Source of the DNA: an uncultured Paraburkholderia sp.
Lineage (GTDB): Bacteria; Pseudomonadota; Gammaproteobacteria; Burkholderiales; Burkholderiaceae
Reading direction: 5' to 3'
Assembly: GCA_940746715.1 (NCBI GenBank)
Contig: CALNWN010000002.1
Coordinates: 186,001-250,000, forward strand
DNA length: 64,000 bases
Shown: positions 30,139-40,305 of the stretch, one piece after another
Layout: each line of letters opens with the position of its first letter
Position numbering within the stretch: the stretch's first letter is position 1
Program-made: the position numbers and the translations under genes
The notes under the pieces: generated by a model
Seen by the model: only the letters and a program-made list of their open reading frames with translations
The model's database searches: none
What the model was told of the DNA's origin: nothing

Positions 30139-30566
30139 TCAGGTCTCGAGCCTGGCATCCATCGTGATGGTGGCGTTCAGCACCTTCGAGACCGGACAGC
30201 CGGCCTTCGCGTCCGCGGTGGCCTTGTCGAACGCGGCCTTGTCGCCGCCGGGAATTTTCACGGCCACGTCCAGATGCACAGTGGTGATCGTAAAGCCGCC
30301 GCCGTCTTTATCGAGCGTGACTGTCGCGGTCGTGCCGATCCGTTCCGGCGTGATCCCCGCCTTCCCCAATTCCGCCGACAGCGCCATCGAAAAGCAGCCC
30401 GCGTGCGCGGCCGCGATCAGCTCTTCCGGGTTCGTGCCGATGCCGTCCGCGAAGCGCGTGGAAAACGAATATTGAGTCTCCTTGAGGACGCCGCTATCGG
30501 TCGAAATGGAGAGCCCTTGCCGTCTTGCAGACCGCCTTGCCAGACTGCTGATGCCTTGCGCTTCAT
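30139..30566 (-). pseudogene. OsmC-family peroxiredoxin, frameshifted near the start
   Basis: ATG 30566 has GGAGAG just upstream. MKRKASAVWQGGLQDGKGS is then thrown out of frame near 30515; the true continuation LSISTDSGVLKETQYSFSTR runs to the end. OsmC motifs are present: GTNPEELIAAAHAGCFSMAL with the first reactive cysteine and AKAGCPVSKVL with the second. OsmC/Ohr proteins reduce organic hydroperoxides with thiols in the cytoplasm. The total length of 428 bases is not a multiple of three. Both catalytic cysteines would be lost from the translated product. Confidence 0.88.
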
Positions 30567-30795
30567 CGCTCTCTCCTGTTTCTGCCCTGCTTCGCGCGCT
30601 GCGTAATGATTGTGATGCCCGCCGCAACGGTCCAGCCCGGAGGTTCCGCGGCGCCTGCATCGGTCGCGAGTGCGGCGCTGCCTTAAGGGCGCGGACGTGG
30701 ACCGACCTTCATCATAGGCGCTTCCGTGTGCCAATGCCGTGACGGTGGCAGGCGGGCGGCAACAGCGCCGCGGCCACCAATCGACCAGACGGGGC

Positions 30796-31350
30796 TTACT
30801 CAGCGAACGGCAGGCTGTCCTGGCCGATGGCGCGCATGTCGAACACGTTCAGCGTCATCGCGACGAGTGCGTAGTAGCCGAGCAGCCCCACGAGGTTGAT
30901 GACCACCTGATGCCCGAAACGCCAGAGCGCCTTCTGATACGTCGCGTCGGACACGCGTTTGGTGTCGTACAGCTCGCTCGCGAAATCGTTGATGAGCGCG
31001 TCGTCGGCATCCGCGAAGGCAGGCCGCCGGCCCGCGCGGATCGCCTCGGCGTCAGCCTCGCGCACGCCGGCTTCGAGCGCAATCGGATAGTGGATGTACC
31101 ACTCCGCCTGCGCCTGCCAGCGCGCCGCCGTCACGAGAATGGCGAGTTCGGAGAGCCGCAGCGGCAAACCCGTGCGGTAGCGGCAGAAGGCGCCGAGGCG
31201 CTGCGCCTGCTGCGCGAGTTCCGGGCTATGAATCCAGCCGAGAAACGGTCCGTTCAGGTTGCCGCGCGGACCGGACAAAATTCTGTCGAGAACAGTCTTT
31301 TGTTCCGGCGACGCGTCGGAGATCTGGAAGGCGGGCAAGCGCTCGGTCAT
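30796..31350 (-). CDS. Carboxymuconolactone decarboxylase-like protein (184 aa)
   Basis: Intact; ATG 31350 (MTERLPAFQISDASPEQKTV). The CMD fold is indicated by LSELAILVTAARWQAQAEWY and IHYPIALEAGVREADAEAIR. The CxxC pair of AhpD-type members is missing, as in the larger CMD group whose substrates are mostly unknown. It is cytoplasmic with no signal peptide. It lies between an OsmC pseudogene and a class III aminotransferase remnant on the same strand and may once have been part of their operon. Confidence 0.85.
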   Translation of the reverse strand: MTERLPAFQISDASPEQKTVLDRILSGPRGNLNGPFLGWIHSPELAQQAQRLGAFCRYRTGLPLRLSELAILVTAARWQAQAEWYIHYPIALEAGVREADAEAIRAGRRPAFADADDALINDFASELYDTKRVSDATYQKALWRFGHQVVINLVGLLGYYALVAMTLNVFDMRAIGQDSLPFAE

Positions 31351-31419
31351 CGTGGCCTCGCAAGTCGAAAATGGATGAAATCAGGTATGTTCTCAGCGCG
31401 GCTTTGCCGCGCCGTGCGC

Positions 31420-31735
31420 TCAGGCCTCGGCGAGCGCGCCGTCTATCGCATCGGCGAGGCGGCTCACCATCTCGTCGATGTCGCGCGGTGCAGATGAACA
31501 GCGGCGCGAGCAGCACATGATCGCCGATCTTGCCGTCGACCGTGCCGCCCATCGGATACACCATCAAGCCGCGCGCAAATGCTTCCCGGCGAATCGCCGC
31601 ATGCAGCTTGAGCTTTGCGTCGAAAGGCGCCCTGGTCTCGCGGTCCTTCACCAGTTCGACGCCGACAAACAGTCCGCGCCCGCGCAGCGGCACCGCGCCC
31701 GCCGTCGGCCCCAGGAACTCAACAATCGGTACACA
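31420..31735 (-). pseudogene. Class III aminotransferase, C-terminal remnant only
   Basis: Only about 105 of the usual 440 codons are left. RGRGLFVGVELVKDRETRAP and the C-terminal ARGLMVYPMGGTVDGKIGDH and LLAPLFICTAR are typical class III (PLP) sequence. A break near 31495 shifts DIDEMVSRLADAIDGALAEA into another frame, ending at TGA 31420. The PLP lysine region is gone. The 5' side joins AT-rich promoter-like DNA carrying the RpiR-type site at 31751, so the deletion removed the N-terminal three quarters but spared the promoter. Confidence 0.82.
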
Positions 31736-31750
31736 TTTATATGCTAAAAC

Positions 31751-31764
31751 AACATTTGTTGTCA
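31751..31764. promoter_or_regulatory. Putative RpiR operator, aminotransferase side
   Basis: AACATTTGTTGTCA, the exact reverse complement of the 14-mer at 32689-32702 beyond the other end of the rpiR-type gene. It lies upstream of the aminotransferase remnant, in AT-rich DNA. RpiR operators commonly contain AACA/TGTT elements of this kind. Confidence 0.6.
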
Positions 31765-31807
31765 AACACGGCGCACCGACATCAGTCCGTGAATCCCGAG
31801 AAGGAAA

Positions 31808-32660
31808 TCAGGGCACGTAGGCGCCCTTGGCGTGCAGCGATTGCTCGGCGATGCCCAACTGTTCGACGGCGTCCGCACCCTCGAGCGCGAGCAGATGCGC
31901 AACGAGGCTCGGCGATGGCGGTGGCTGCCACGAGCGACGGAAAGAACGACGGGCTCTCGTGCGAGAAGATCAGCACCTTGTCGGCATTCAACGCGATGGG
32001 CGAGACGGCGCTGTCGGTAATCGCAATCAGGTTGCTGCCCTTTTCCAGCGCGGCTTCCGCGACGCGCGCGGCTTCGACGGAATACGGCGCGAAACTGATC
32101 ACGATAGTGGCACTGTCGCGCTTCACGGTACGCAATTGCATCTCCAGCGTGCCGGCTTCGCCGTTGAGCAGCGACACGGACGAACGGAACAGCCGGTAGC
32201 CGTACACGAGCCCGAAGGCGACCGGGTAGCAGGAGCGGAAACCGGCGACATGGACGTGCGGCGCACGCCGCAACAGGCGCGCCGCCTCCACGATCACGCG
32301 GCTGTTGTGCGCGGCCGTGACTTCGAGATTGTGCTGTTGTGCGACGAGGAGGTCGTTGGCCAGCGCGTCTTTCGACTTGACGAGCGAGCGCGCGCGGCTC
32401 GTCAGCGGCTCGGGCCGCGTGCGCACCCGCGCAACAAACAGGTTGCGCAGTTCGTTCCAGCCCGGAAAGCCGAGTTGCTGCGAAAGACGCACGAGCGAGG
32501 CCGGTTGCACCTGCGCGCGCTCGGCGACCTTGCGCATCGACGAGACCGCGACTTCGTCCGGATGGTCGAGCAGGAAACCCGCCCCCATCTGGAATTGCGG
32601 ACTCAGTTCGGAGAAGCGCGCCCGGATCAGGGCGGCGAGCTGGTCGAAACTGTCTGGCAT
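31808..32660 (-). pseudogene. MurR/RpiR-family transcriptional regulator, late frameshift
   Basis: ATG 32660 (MPDSFDQLAALIRARFSELS). The N-terminal HTH_6 (MRKVAERAQVQPASLVRLSQ) and the SIS domain (HVHVAGFRSCYPVAFGLVYG, ATIVISFAPYSVEAARVAE, GSNLIAITDSAVSPIA) are intact. A frameshift near 31910 removes the last 25-30 residues (GIAEQSLHAKGAYVP in the correct frame). The total of 853 bases is one over a multiple of three. Most of the protein would still be made, so residual DNA binding is possible. Flanking 14-bp sites suggest control of itself and of the adjacent aminotransferase. Confidence 0.85.
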
Positions 32661-32688
32661 GCGAAGGTCCGCCCGAGGGTTGAGAGGA

Positions 32689-32702
32689 TGACAACAAATG
32701 TT
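32689..32702. promoter_or_regulatory. Putative RpiR operator, autoregulatory side
   Basis: TGACAACAAATGTT, 29 bases upstream of the rpiR-type start codon. It is a perfect reverse-complement match to 31751-31764. Confidence 0.6.
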
Positions 32703-32828
32703 ACCACCGGGCGTGAGGCCGAAACGCGGCACGGCGGGTACTCCGGGCAACTCCTCATAAAGAACCGCCGCGCCCCGACGTTAAGACAGGCCACCCTAGC
32801 TCCGCCCCGCACCGATCTGAGCGGCACC

Positions 32829-34374
32829 ATGGCAGTCAATCTTTCCGTTTCCGAGTCGATCCTCGCGGCCCCGCCCGACTGGGGCAGAGCCGTCTCGCCC
32901 GCTATCCGGGCCCGTCTGTTGTCCGCGCTGTTCGACAACCGGTGGCCGCTCGTCATGTCGATCGTCGCCAGTGCCTTCGTCGCGGTGGCCGCTTATATGC
33001 GCCTGCATCAGCCGTGGGCGATCGTGTGGCTGTTCGCCGACGTCTGGCTATTGCTAGGACGCCTGACCATCATCCACGCGTATCTCACGCATGGCCGCAA
33101 AGGCGCGGGCAACCCGGGGCCGTGGGCGGCTTGCCTACGCGCCGCTGTGCGTCGCCACGAGCCTCATGCTCGGACTCGGGACGATGGGCTGCGTGCGTCA
33201 GCACCGCCGACACCACGCTGGCCGCACTCGCCATCATGGTGGCGTCGGGCATACTCGGCGGCGTCGTCTCGCGATCGCCCAGATATGCGTCGTGTCGACA
33301 CCTATCGGAATCGGCGCGCTGCTCTCGCCCACCGACGGCTCCTGGATCCTGATGCCGCCTCTCGTTCTGTATGTCGGCGCCATGACGTCCATCGTGCGGC
33401 GCCACTACCGGGGGCTCGTGGCGCTGATGATCGCCGAGCAGAACCACGCCGAACTCGCGGCGCGCTTCGATGCCGCGCTGACCCATATGCCGCACGGGCT
33501 TTGCACGCTCGATCGTGCCGGCAAAGTGGTGATCGCCAATAGCCGCACTGCGCAGCTGTTCGGCACGAACGTCGACATGCTCAAGCTCAACTTGCCGCTG
33601 CCTGAGTTCATCGCCCATGCCGGTTTTGCACAATTCGACGACGCGCTGCGGCAGCAGTTCATCGAGCGATGCAGCGCCTGGCCGCACGAAAAGCGGCGGC
33701 CTCTCGCGCTGGAACTGCGCAACGGCCGTCAGCTGGAATTGCGGCGCAATCCGGTTCCCGACGGCAGCGCTGTCGTGATCATCGAGGATGTGACCGAGCG
33801 CAGGCAAAGCGAAGCCAAGGTGCTGTATCTCGCTCGCCACGACTCGCTGACGGGACTCGCGAACCGGCGCGAATTGCGCGAACGTCTGGAGAAAATCCTG
33901 TTGAAGGCGCATGCCGTAAGCGGGATGCACACCGCTGTCCTGTACCTCGATCTGGACGGCTTCAAGCAGGCCAACGACCGGCACGGCCATACCGCGGGCG
34001 ACGAAGTGCTGGAGACCGTCGCGGCGCGCCTGCGGCAGACGCTCCGTCACGGCGAATTCGCCGCACGTCTTGGCGACGAGTTTGCCGTTATCGTCGAAGA
34101 GGCGACGCTGCACTCGATTGTCGCGATCGCACAACACGTGATTCGCGAAATCGCGAAGCCGTATGCGCTCGCGACGGGCGGCACCATCAGCATCGGCACG
34201 AGTATCGGCATTGCATTGGCTGAGGCGCACGAACCCGTCGACGATCTGATCCGGCGCGCCGACGAGGCCATGTACAGCGCGAAAAATGCCGGCAAAGGCA
34301 CCTATCGCATTTCCCACGAGGAAAGCCGCCTGCAGCCGGATGCGGACTACGACGCAAACGTCGGCGCGACGTAG
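32829..34374 (+). pseudogene. Membrane PAS-GGDEF protein, frameshifted and with one signature glycine deleted
   Basis: ATG 32829 (MAVNLSVSESILAAPPDWG). The N-terminal membrane helices (RWPLVMSIVASAFVAVAAYM, AIVWLFADVWLLLGRL) run to about 33120, where the frame breaks at least twice before 33300. The rest is open to 34374: PAS (THMPHGLCTLDRAGKVVIAN) and GGDEF domain (DSLTGLANRRELRERL, LDLDGFKQANDRHGH). The signature reads ARLGDEFAV where ARLGGDEFAV is expected, a three-base loss. Diguanylate cyclases need both glycines to bind GTP, so the enzyme would be inactive even if the frame were restored. Confidence 0.88.
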
Positions 34375-34690
34375 CGCGTCGCGGCCTCTTTCCCATTGCA
34401 AGCCGCTTGTCCCATTTGCGCGCGATGCGTTGGCGCGGGCTTTGGCTTCGCCTTTCGCGTTCGCATTGGAAAGATTGGGCAGCGCAATCCGCGTGCCGCT
34501 TCAGGAGACCGAACACGGCCCGCGCCTGCCAGGCGGCCACTCCCGGCGAGTCATAAAAACGAAGTATTTCCCCCTGATTGACCCGCTTTCCGGCGTGCGC
34601 TAAGAATTCGGTATGCATACTGGCACGGCTTCTCCTGCCGTGCCTGTTCACGACGCCGCGCGAGCGCCGAAGTCAGTGGAGGACGCCATC
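34375..34690. other. 316-bp intergenic stretch, nothing recognised
   Basis: It separates the GGDEF pseudogene from the small secreted protein. No hairpin with a T tract and no coding remnant was found; it probably contains the promoter of the 34691 gene. Confidence 0.4.
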
Positions 34691-35002
34691 ATGCTCACGA
34701 GACTCGTGGCCATTGCGGCATGGGCCGTGGTCCACACGGCAACGGCCTACGCGCAAGGTACCGGGGCGGCCCCGGGGACGGGCCGCCCGCGGCCGGACGC
34801 GGGCTCGTCAGGCGGCGCGAAGTCCCGGGTTCCGCCTTCGCCCCCAGCTCCCGCGCCGGCCACCGCTTCGCCTACCGCCGGCACGCCGCTCCTGCCCGGC
34901 GCGGGCATCATCGTGGCGCCCGAGGATGCAGGCCGGCCGCCGCGTCCCGAAGCGTCGCCGGGCACGCCTGCCAACCCGAGCGGCTTGAAGAAGCCCGATT
35001 GA
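34691..35002 (+). CDS. Small proline/alanine-rich secreted protein (103 aa)
   Basis: ATG 34691 follows GTGGAGGAC. Residues 1-22 (MLTRLVAIAAWAVVHTATAY) are a signal peptide, cleaved near AYAQG. The mature part is proline-, glycine- and alanine-rich (PPSPPAPAPATASPTAGT, PGAGIIVAPEDAGRPPRPE) and lacks cysteine, so it is probably an extended periplasmic or secreted protein. No known family. An upstream ATG at 34613 would hide the signal peptide and is less likely. Confidence 0.65.
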   Translation: MLTRLVAIAAWAVVHTATAYAQGTGAAPGTGRPRPDAGSSGGAKSRVPPSPPAPAPATASPTAGTPLLPGAGIIVAPEDAGRPPRPEASPGTPANPSGLKKPD

Positions 35003-35065
35003 GCGCGGCACGATCCACAGGCAGCAAGCAACAGCCTCGCGGCTCGCCGGCCCGACGCCCCGCCG

Positions 35066-37356
35066 TCACAGCAGCGCGACAACCCGCACGTCGCCCTGTT
35101 CCGCCGACGCCACCACTTTCTCGCCGATGCGCCTGAATGTGATCGACACCGAAGCGTCGCCGACGCGCAGATCGCCCACTTCCAGCCAGTCGATGCCTTC
35201 CGGCAGCATCGGCTGCTCGATCAATACCTCGCGGCGCTCGGCGTCGATCGTGATACCCAGACATGCTTCGAGCATCATGAACGGGGAGCCCGCCGCCCAC
35301 GCCTGCGGCAGGCAGGCAACCGGATAGGCGGTGGGCGGCTCGCCGCGCCGGCGCGGAAAGCCGCAGAAGAGTTCCGGCAGACGCATGTCGAAATTGACCG
35401 CCGCCTGGAACAGCGCCTGCAGGAGCCGCACCGCCGCCTTGCCGCCGTAGCGCGAGAGCCCGCGCGCGCAGAGCGCGCAGATCGCGTTGTCGTGCGGCCA
35501 CACAGAGCCGTTGTGATACGCCATCTGGTTGAAACGCGACTGGCTCGCCGCCAGCGCACGCACGCCCCAGCCAGTGTGGAACAGCGTGGAATCGAGCGCG
35601 CGCACGACCGATTCGCCGCGCTCGCGTGAAGGCAAGCCGAAGGCCAGCAGGTGCCCGGCATTCGACGCCATCACGCGGCACAGTTCGCCATGACCGTCGA
35701 GCGCGATGCCGTAAAAGCCCGACTCCTCCATCCAGTATTTTTCCTCGACGCACTCGCGCAGCCTTTTCGCCCGCGCCTTATATTGCTCCGCTGCGTCGTG
35801 CATGCCGCGCAGCTTCGCGTAGTGGGCCATGGTGTCGAAGGCGGCGCTCGCATAGGCCTGCACTTCGACGAGCGCGATCGGCCCATCGGGGAAGCGGCCG
35901 TCCGCATGGAACACGGAGTCGTGGCTGTCTTTCCAGCCCTGGTTGGCGAGGCCGCCGTCCGACTCGCGCTGATAATCAAGCAAACCAAAGCGGTTCTTGT
36001 CGCACACGCCCGCGACCCAGGCGGCCGCGCGCTCGAGCGCGGGCCACATTCGTCGATCAGGCCGATATCGCCCGTCGTGCGAGCCGCATAGGCGCCCGCC
36101 AGCACGATGAAGAGCGGCGTGGTGTCGACGCCGCCGTAGTACAGGGCGAACGGCACTTCGCCGGTGGCGGCCATTTCGCCCTTGCGCATCTCGTGCATGA
36201 TCTTGCCGGGCGCGGCATCGCGAAACGGCGAGTTCTCGTGCGCCTGATGCTCGGCGAGAAAACGCAGCACGCCGGCCGCGAGTTGCGGCTGCAGCCACAG
36301 CGTCTGCAGCGAGGTGATCACGGCATCGCGGCCGAACGGCGTGGAAAACCACGGAATGCCCGCATACGGATACGGGCCTGTCGCGAGGTCGGTGGTGAGG
36401 AGGCCCAGGTCCGCGAGCGAGCGGTCGATCCACGCATTGAAGAGCGGATTGCTCGAACGCACGCGCGCGGTCACGCGGCGCCGCTCGCGCATCACGAGGT
36501 GCGCGTCGACCAGCGCCGCGCGCACCGCCGCCCGGCCGACGCGCGGCCGCTCGGTGTCGATCTGCGACATATGCGCTTCGCTCAGCGGATGGGTCGGCGA
36601 CGACACGCCGGCACTCGGCGCATCGGGCTTCTTCGCGACGACCTGCACGGCGACCGAGAGATAGATCGACACGCATGCCTGCGCCGGCAGCTTGACCGTG
36701 TAGTCCGCGAGATTGGCAAAGAGCTTGTCGGGCTGCGGCGCAAAGGCGATCTGCACATTGCGCGCCACGTCGTCGAGGCCGACGTAGCCGAGCAGCACTT
36801 CGTCGTTCTCGACGCGCGCCGGCTCGATACTTCCCTGCTGCGCGCGCTTCAGGCCGCGCACTTCGAACATGTCGCGGAAGTCGCTCGCAAACGAAATGGA
36901 CAGCGGCACGACGGCGTCGCTCGTGCCGTAGTTGGTGAGTTCGATTGCTTCGTTCAGCACCGTGCCCGACAGCACGCGCACGCGCTCGACGTGGATCACA
37001 CCTTCCGGCGTGCTGTCGCCGCCGAGCGGCGGCAACGGCCGGTTGGTCAAATGCGCGGTAAAGGACGTGTTGTCGCTGCTGACGCTGCCCGAGAGCAGCG
37101 ACGGCGCGCGGCCGCCGAAGGTCAGGCGCAGTTGCGAGAGGACGCGGGTGTCGTTGACAAAGAGGCCGTCGTCGTGGCCCGTGATATCGCCGAGCGGGTC
37201 GTTGACGATAAAGGTATCGCCCGACTTCAGCACGTGCTGCGTGGCGCTCGCAACGTTGAGGTTTTCCGTCGGAATGAATGCGCCATCCGGCTCGGATTCG
37301 CGATGGTCGATTCCGCCCGAGTGGGACAGGCCGCCGAGGGCTTCAGGCTGCTGCAT
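35066..37356 (-). pseudogene. Amylo-alpha-1,6-glucosidase/glycogen debranching-type protein, one frameshift
   Basis: ATG 37356 (MQQPEALGGLSHSGGIDHRE). The N-terminal glycogen debranching-like domain (LKSGDTFIVNDPLGDITGHD, GLFVNDTRVLSQLRLTFGG) and the (alpha/alpha)6 catalytic region (YAGIPWFSTPFGRDAVITSL, NSPFRDAAPGKIMHEMRKGE) are complete up to GDIGLIDE at about 36050. One indel there puts the remainder (MWPALERAAAWVAGVCDKNR to SITFRRIGEKVVASAEQGDV) in another frame. About 760 codons in total, normal for the family. The enzymes act on alpha-glucan branch points or related oligosaccharides in the cytoplasm. Repair of one base would restore it. Confidence 0.9.
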
Positions 37357-37517
37357 CAGGGTCGCTCCTATGGTTCGCTGCTGCGTACGCTTCACTTGCG
37401 GTTGCCGCCGGCGGTGGCCGGCCGCTTCCGATTGTAGAAGCTCTCGTCTCGTCAGAGGCGTTCTGCGATACTCCGTTCGTGTTTCGCTAGCCCGGCGGAA
37501 CACATCGCTGTGTTTGG

Positions 37518-37541
37518 CCCGCCGTAGAGGCGGGTCTTTTT
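37518..37541 (+). terminator. Rho-independent terminator-like hairpin
   Basis: Stem CCCGCC/GGCGGG (37518-37523 with 37529-37534), loop GTAGA, then TCTTTTT. It lies 30 bases upstream of the 37571 gene, so it could end an upstream plus-strand transcript or act as an attenuator for that gene. Confidence 0.7.
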
Positions 37542-37570
37542 GATCATCCAGCAGAACAGGAAGAACCCGA

Positions 37571-37972
37571 ATGAACGCCTCGCTTGAAACGCTTTTTCCG
37601 GACCACGTCCATGCCGAAGACAGCGCCGTCAGCGCGCTGAACCATCAGGACATCGTCGTCGCGCTGTCGGCGGCCTTGAAGAAGCAGGACGTGGCGGTGC
37701 TCAACATGCTCTATCCGCGCACCGACGCGCGCACGCATCGCAGCCTCGATACGCTCGTCGACGTGTTGCATGGTCATGGCCTGCACGAAGTCGCCGACCT
37801 CATTGCGCATGAAGCGCACTATCTGCTCATCAAGGAGCCGGCGAAGGCGTGGAAAGTCTTCCACGAAATTCGCAACGACTCGCTCGCGATCGGCGTGCAT
37901 CTCTACTATCACGGCCTCGTCGGCGAAGCGGCGGAACGCGCGCTCGACAAGGACGCGCATCGCAAGGCATGA
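37571..37972 (+). CDS. Hypothetical cytoplasmic protein (133 aa)
   Basis: ATG 37571 follows ACAGGAAG. The sequence is regular and helical: LNHQDIVVALSAALKKQDVA, RTHRSLDTLVDVLHGHGLHE, ADLIAHEAHYLLIKEPAKAW. It is rich in histidine (for example HGHGLHEVADLIAHEAHY), which might bind metal. No signal peptide or membrane helix. I do not recognise the family, but the clean frame, ribosome site and unbiased composition support a real gene. Confidence 0.7.
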   Translation: MNASLETLFPDHVHAEDSAVSALNHQDIVVALSAALKKQDVAVLNMLYPRTDARTHRSLDTLVDVLHGHGLHEVADLIAHEAHYLLIKEPAKAWKVFHEIRNDSLAIGVHLYYHGLVGEAAERALDKDAHRKA

Positions 37973-38071
37973 GCTCGTCGCGCGGATGATTGCGTCGATG
38001 CCACGATGGAAGGCCGGCGTGATGCGCGGCGCAAGTTGATTGAGTCGCGCGGGCGAAAGGCTACCGCAGCG

Positions 38072-39124
38072 TCATTCGCAGGCGAATTCGTCGAGCAGGC
38101 CGGTGGCCGCCGCGGCACCCGCGCCGCGCACCGCGCAGGTCAGCGGCTCGTCCGCAACGCGCACTTCGAGGCCGATTTCATGGGTGAGGCGCCGCTCCAG
38201 ATTGCCGAGCAGCGCGCCACCGCCCGTCAGCACGATGCCGTTGTGCGCAATATCGGTGACGAGTTCGGCCGGCGCCATTTCGAGCCCGCGCTTGACCGCG
38301 CCGATCACCTAACGCAGCGGCCCCTCGATGGCGTCGGCGATATCGTGGTTGCTCAACTGGACCGTGCGCGGCAGCCCGTCGTCGACACTGCGCCCGGTCG
38401 CATTCATGTGCTCCGCGGGCACGTCGCGCACGGCGGTGCCGATGTTCTTCTTCACGTGTTCCGCCGTCTGCTCGCCGAGCAGCACGCCATACAGATTGCG
38501 CACATAACTGACGATGGCCATGTCGAAGGCGTCGCCGCCCACGCGGATCGAGCCGCTGTAGGCGGTGCCGCCGAGCGTCAGCACGCCCACTTCCGTCGTG
38601 CCCCCGCCGATGTCGACGACCATCGAACCCGTCGCCTCCGCGACCGGCAAGCCCGCGCCGACCGCCGATGCCAGCGATTCGCCGATCAGGCTCACCTTCC
38701 ATGCACCCGCCGACACGGCCGCTTCCTTGATCGCGCGGCGCTCCACCTGGGTCGCTCCGGCCGGCACGCACAGCGTGAAAGCGGCGCGGCGACTGAAGAT
38801 CTGCCGCGGACGGGCCATGTCGACGAATTGCCGGATCATGTGCTCGGCGGCGGAAAAGTTGGCGATCACGCCGTGGCACATGGGCCGCACGGCTTCGAGA
38901 TTGCGCGGTGCACGGCCGAGCAGCTGGCGCGCCTCGGTGCCCACCGCCGCCACGCGTTTCGGGCCGCTTGCGTGGTCCTTCTCGAAACAGACGACCGACG
39001 GCTGATTCAGCACGATGCCGCCGTCGTCGGTATAGATGAGAGTGTTGGCGGTGCCAAGGTCCACGGTCACAGCCTGGCGGAACAGTCGATCGAAAAGCGG
39101 GTGATGCGGCGTCGGTCTGGCCAT
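38072..39124 (-). pseudogene. MreB/Mbl-type rod-shape protein paralogue, single in-frame stop
   Basis: The frame is complete for 351 codons from ATG 39124 (MARPTPHHPLFDRLFRQAVT), broken only by TAG at 38309-38311 after AIEGPLR, most simply CAG to TAG. Actin-fold motifs are present: VDLGTANTLIY (phosphate 1), VVDIGGGTTEVGVLTLGG (phosphate 2), SIRVGGDAFDMAIV and, beyond the stop, NGIVLTGGGALLGNLERRL (adenosine). The truncated product would lack the adenosine motif. The neighbourhood lacks mreC, mreD and mrdAB, so this is not the main mreB and its loss need not affect shape. Confidence 0.92.
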
Positions 39125-39320
39125 AAGAAGGCTCTGTTGTGTCGCTCAGTAACGTCGCTCTGCTGCCAGGCCAGCTCATGCGCGACAGTGTGGAAAATGC
39201 GCCCCCGGTCACCCAGGCCGCGGGCATTGCGCAGTCCCGCGACGGGCGTGATTTTCGTGCTATGAGCAGTTAACGGCAAGCCGATCGATAACTTTAGGGC
39301 CGCTTTTCGCGCTGACCGTA

Positions 39321-39980
39321 TCAATCGCGCGACAGCACGCCCAGCGTGCGTTCCAGCGCCGCCTCGCCGAGCGCGACGCCGTCCGCGCTGATCGTATGGC
39401 CGACGCCCGGCAACGCGTAGGCATTCACGGTATAGCCCGCCGCGCTGAAGGCATCCGCGGCGTATTCGAGTTCCTGAACCGGAATCACCTCGTCTTCCTC
39501 GCCGTGAATCAGCGTGAGCGGCGTGCCGTTGCGGGCGACGACGGGCGACGCGAGCCGCCCGGAGTAGGCGACGACGCAGGCGGCGCCTTCCGCGCTCGTC
39601 GCCACGTGATGCAGCGCCATGATGGAACCTTGCGAAAAGCCGACTAGCGCAACGCGTCCGAAAGCAAGCTGCCAATGCGCGAGCTCGGCTTCGAGCATGC
39701 GGCGCAGGGCCGCGTACGCCGCCGTCGCGCGCGCCTCGCGATTGCCTTCGCTGATGTCGCGCAGACTGAACCACTGCCGGCCGCCGAAGCCGCCGTCGAA
39801 CGGATCGGTGCCGTCGAGCGAGGTGAAGGCCACGTCCGGCAGACGCTCGCTCCAGATGTCCGCGAGCGGCATCAGATCCCGCGCGTTGCTGCCCACGCCG
39901 TGCATCAATACCACCAGCGCTTTGGCGGGCGTCTGCAACGGCGCGCGCCGCCAGCCATGTTCGAATTGCTCCCAAGCCAT
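39321..39980 (-). CDS. Alpha/beta hydrolase, phospholipase/carboxylesterase family
   Basis: Intact, 219 residues from ATG 39980, preceded by GGAAAGC. The catalytic triad is visible: nucleophile Ser in VALVGFSQGSIMA (about residue 115), Asp in LIHGEEDEVIPV, and His in LPGVGHTISADG. The oxyanion region is VVLMHGVGSNARDL. The family hydrolyses carboxylic esters or lysophospholipids in the cytoplasm; Burkholderia have several paralogues. It stands alone between two pseudogenes. Confidence 0.9.
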   Translation of the reverse strand: MAWEQFEHGWRRAPLQTPAKALVVLMHGVGSNARDLMPLADIWSERLPDVAFTSLDGTDPFDGGFGGRQWFSLRDISEGNREARATAAYAALRRMLEAELAHWQLAFGRVALVGFSQGSIMALHHVATSAEGAACVVAYSGRLASPVVARNGTPLTLIHGEEDEVIPVQELEYAADAFSAAGYTVNAYALPGVGHTISADGVALGEAALERTLGVLSRD

Positions 39981-40305
39981 ATTGCTTTCCTTCGCTTTCA
40001 TTGAATCGCGGTTGATGGTGGCCACGCGCATACCGCTCGATGCGGCGCTTGCGCGCTGGTTCGGTCCTAGCCGCGAGCATACGCTGTCGGCTCCGCTTGC
40101 GGTGCTGGGTGGGGCTTGGTGCGGCTCGTGCAGCCTCGGCTGCCCGCGCCGGCGACGTCGAAAGATGAATACAGGTATGCTTTTGCGAGAATCCGGCGGA
40201 CCCGCGGCCAGTCTCAGCGCGGCGCGCATGCACACGCACGTGCAGCCAGCATCGCGCCACGGCAAACCGCGCCGGCTCCGCCGCATATCGATCCGGGAGA
40301 ACGTC
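39981..40305. other. 325-bp divergent intergenic region
   Basis: Promoter space between the minus-strand esterase and the plus-strand exporter. No family resemblance in any frame and no perfect palindrome longer than six bases noticed. Confidence 0.4.

Noticed and set aside
35626..37437. 603-codon plus-strand frame opposite the glucosidase gene
   Set aside because: Antisense to a recognisable enzyme, arginine-rich and without any family similarity.
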